A stretch of 7,868 nt of DNA from Methanobacteriota archaeon. Lineage in GTDB: Archaea; Thermoplasmatota; Poseidoniia; MGIII; CG-Epi1. A program made the position numbers and the translations under genes. Positions 7,270 through 7,868 of this stretch are shown here, piece by piece (the first letter of the stretch is position 1; the number at the start of each line of letters is the position of its first letter). The stretch spans positions 2,012-9,879 of the forward strand of contig PCBV01000026.1 in assembly GCA_002731905.1 (NCBI GenBank). Reading direction: 5' to 3'. Under the pieces are notes generated by a model. It was not told the DNA's origin. It worked only from the letters and a program-made list of their open reading frames with translations, and ran no database searches.

Positions 7270-7539
7270 TTACTCATTGGACAGTCTAGTTTGCAATGCG
7301 GTGCGCAATTCGACTTCGTCTAACCCGTCAGTCTTGAGGCCTAGTCGCTCCGCCGCCGCGCGCAGTTGCTCCTCCTCGCTGCGCTTTCCAACAGCGCCGA
7401 GCGGGAAGGCGCGGTAACCCCGGAACTCCCGCCAAGCGACACCCAGTGAACGTGCTGCCTCGGTCATTCTTCGGGGACCAAGCAGAATCCATACCAGCAG
7501 ACCAATGACCAGCAGCTCGAGCAGACCGGGTCCATTCAC
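7270..7539 (-). CDS. tatA: Sec-independent translocase subunit, TatA/TatB family
   Basis: Small membrane protein of the twin-arginine translocation pathway, which exports folded proteins; TatA oligomers assist passage after TatC binds the signal peptide. The 89 residues show the family plan: a short N-terminal transmembrane helix (about 5-20, GLLELLVIGLLVWILL), a Gly-Pro hinge (21-22), then an amphipathic helix (about 24-40, MTEAARSLGVAWREF). GPRRMTEAARSLGVAWREF closely follows the GPKKLPELARSLGKALREF-like pattern of the family. The C-terminal part (53-89) is a charged helical region with an LGLKTDGLDEVEL segment that looks like a small helical hairpin. The start is GTG at 7539, which overlaps the scpB stop in a GTGA arrangement; the nearby ATG at 7535 is out of frame. 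No tatC is in the window. Assignment as TatA rather than TatB is uncertain because archaeal members do not separate cleanly. Confidence 0.82.
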   Translation of the reverse strand: MNGPGLLELLVIGLLVWILLGPRRMTEAARSLGVAWREFRGYRAFPLGAVGKRSEEEQLRAAAERLGLKTDGLDEVELRTALQTRLSNE

Positions 7540-7868
7540 GAGGCGCCAAGTGCTTGCTCCAGAAAAGCACGCCGTTCCGCCTGCGTTGTGGCGCTGATGC
7601 CGAAATACTCGTCGAATGCTTCCGTTACGGAGAGTGCGAAACTGCGACCGGCGCGCTCCCGTTCAAGCATTCCCAGCTCGAGTAGCTCGCCGACATGCTC
7701 GTAGACTCGGTCGCCCATGCGGCGCTTGAGCTCTGACTGCAGCATTGGTTGTTCATGTGCCACGAGCGCCAGTGTTCGGAGCAGGTGTCCCGGGATTTCC
7801 TGCGGCGCCAGCCGGCGACCATACGTAATCGCTTCACGTCGCAGCTGTAGTGCATACTTTTTGCCCAG
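7536..7868 (-). CDS. scpB: Segregation and condensation protein B (5' partial)
   Basis: ScpB is the winged-helix subunit that, with the kleisin ScpA, joins SMC to form the chromosome-condensing complex. The frame is open through the right edge, leaving 110 C-terminal residues of a protein usually about 180 long. Family features include LLRTLALVAHEQPMLQSEL (the helix of the second winged-helix domain, normally TLALIAYxQPITxxEI), DRVYEHVGELLELGMLE (recognition helix), and AGRSFALSVTEAFDEYFGI, matching the usual GRPxxYxTTxxFxEYFGL end. An internal GTG at 7763 could be mistaken for a start, but the conserved LLRTLAL helix lies upstream of it. The gene ends in TGA overlapping the tatA start. scpA is often directly upstream in other genomes and may lie beyond the edge. 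Confidence 0.87.
   Translation of the reverse strand: MGKKYALQLRREAITYGRRLAPQEIPGHLLRTLALVAHEQPMLQSELKRRMGDRVYEHVGELLELGMLERERAGRSFALSVTEAFDEYFGISATTQAERRAFLEQALGAS

Noticed and set aside
7533..7535. ATG at 7535 as the tatA start
   Set aside because: It is out of frame with the TatA helix; only GTG at 7539 gives the family sequence.
7536..7763. A complete 75-residue gene starting at GTG 7763
   Set aside because: Conserved ScpB sequence (HLLRTLAL and upstream) continues in the same frame to the window edge, so this is an internal codon of a truncated scpB.

Overview
The window looks archaeal, most likely from a marine member of the Thermoplasmatota (Poseidoniales/Marine Group II, or possibly Marine Group III). 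This is inferred from three things: an archaeal-type valyl-tRNA synthetase; a giant secreted FG-GAP/PKD protein with a C-terminal membrane anchor and a cytoplasmic zinc ribbon, an architecture I associate with these archaea; and start regions without Shine-Dalgarno sequences, one preceded by a TATA-like box at leaderless spacing. No rRNA, tRNA, insertion sequence, CRISPR array or phage gene is visible. The DNA is almost entirely coding and moderately GC-rich.

Layout. Positions 1-2229 (+) hold the valyl-tRNA synthetase gene valS, cut at its 5' end by the window edge. It converges on a minus-strand cluster across a gap of only 15 bp. Read in its own direction, from right to left, that cluster is: the end of scpB (7868-7536, 5' end outside the window); tatA (7539-7270), whose GTG start overlaps the scpB stop; a 60-bp gap with a TATA-like element; a 1380-residue surface protein (7209-3067); and folP, dihydropteroate synthase (3066-2245), whose ATG directly follows the stop codon of the surface protein.

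How the genes relate. valS (translation) is separate from the rest. The minus-strand genes combine chromosome condensation (ScpB), protein export (TatA), a cell-surface protein of unknown role, and folate synthesis (FolP). The tight junctions suggest shared transcripts, scpB-tatA and surface protein-folP, but no shared pathway is evident. The main object of interest is the surface protein: 14 FG-GAP-like blades (fitting two seven-bladed propellers), a CARDB-like domain, three PKD-like domains, one transmembrane helix and a CPSC/CPHC zinc ribbon. A second point of interest is the valyl-tRNA synthetase, which lacks the usual zinc-knuckle cysteines and has about 25 extra residues shortly after KMSKS.
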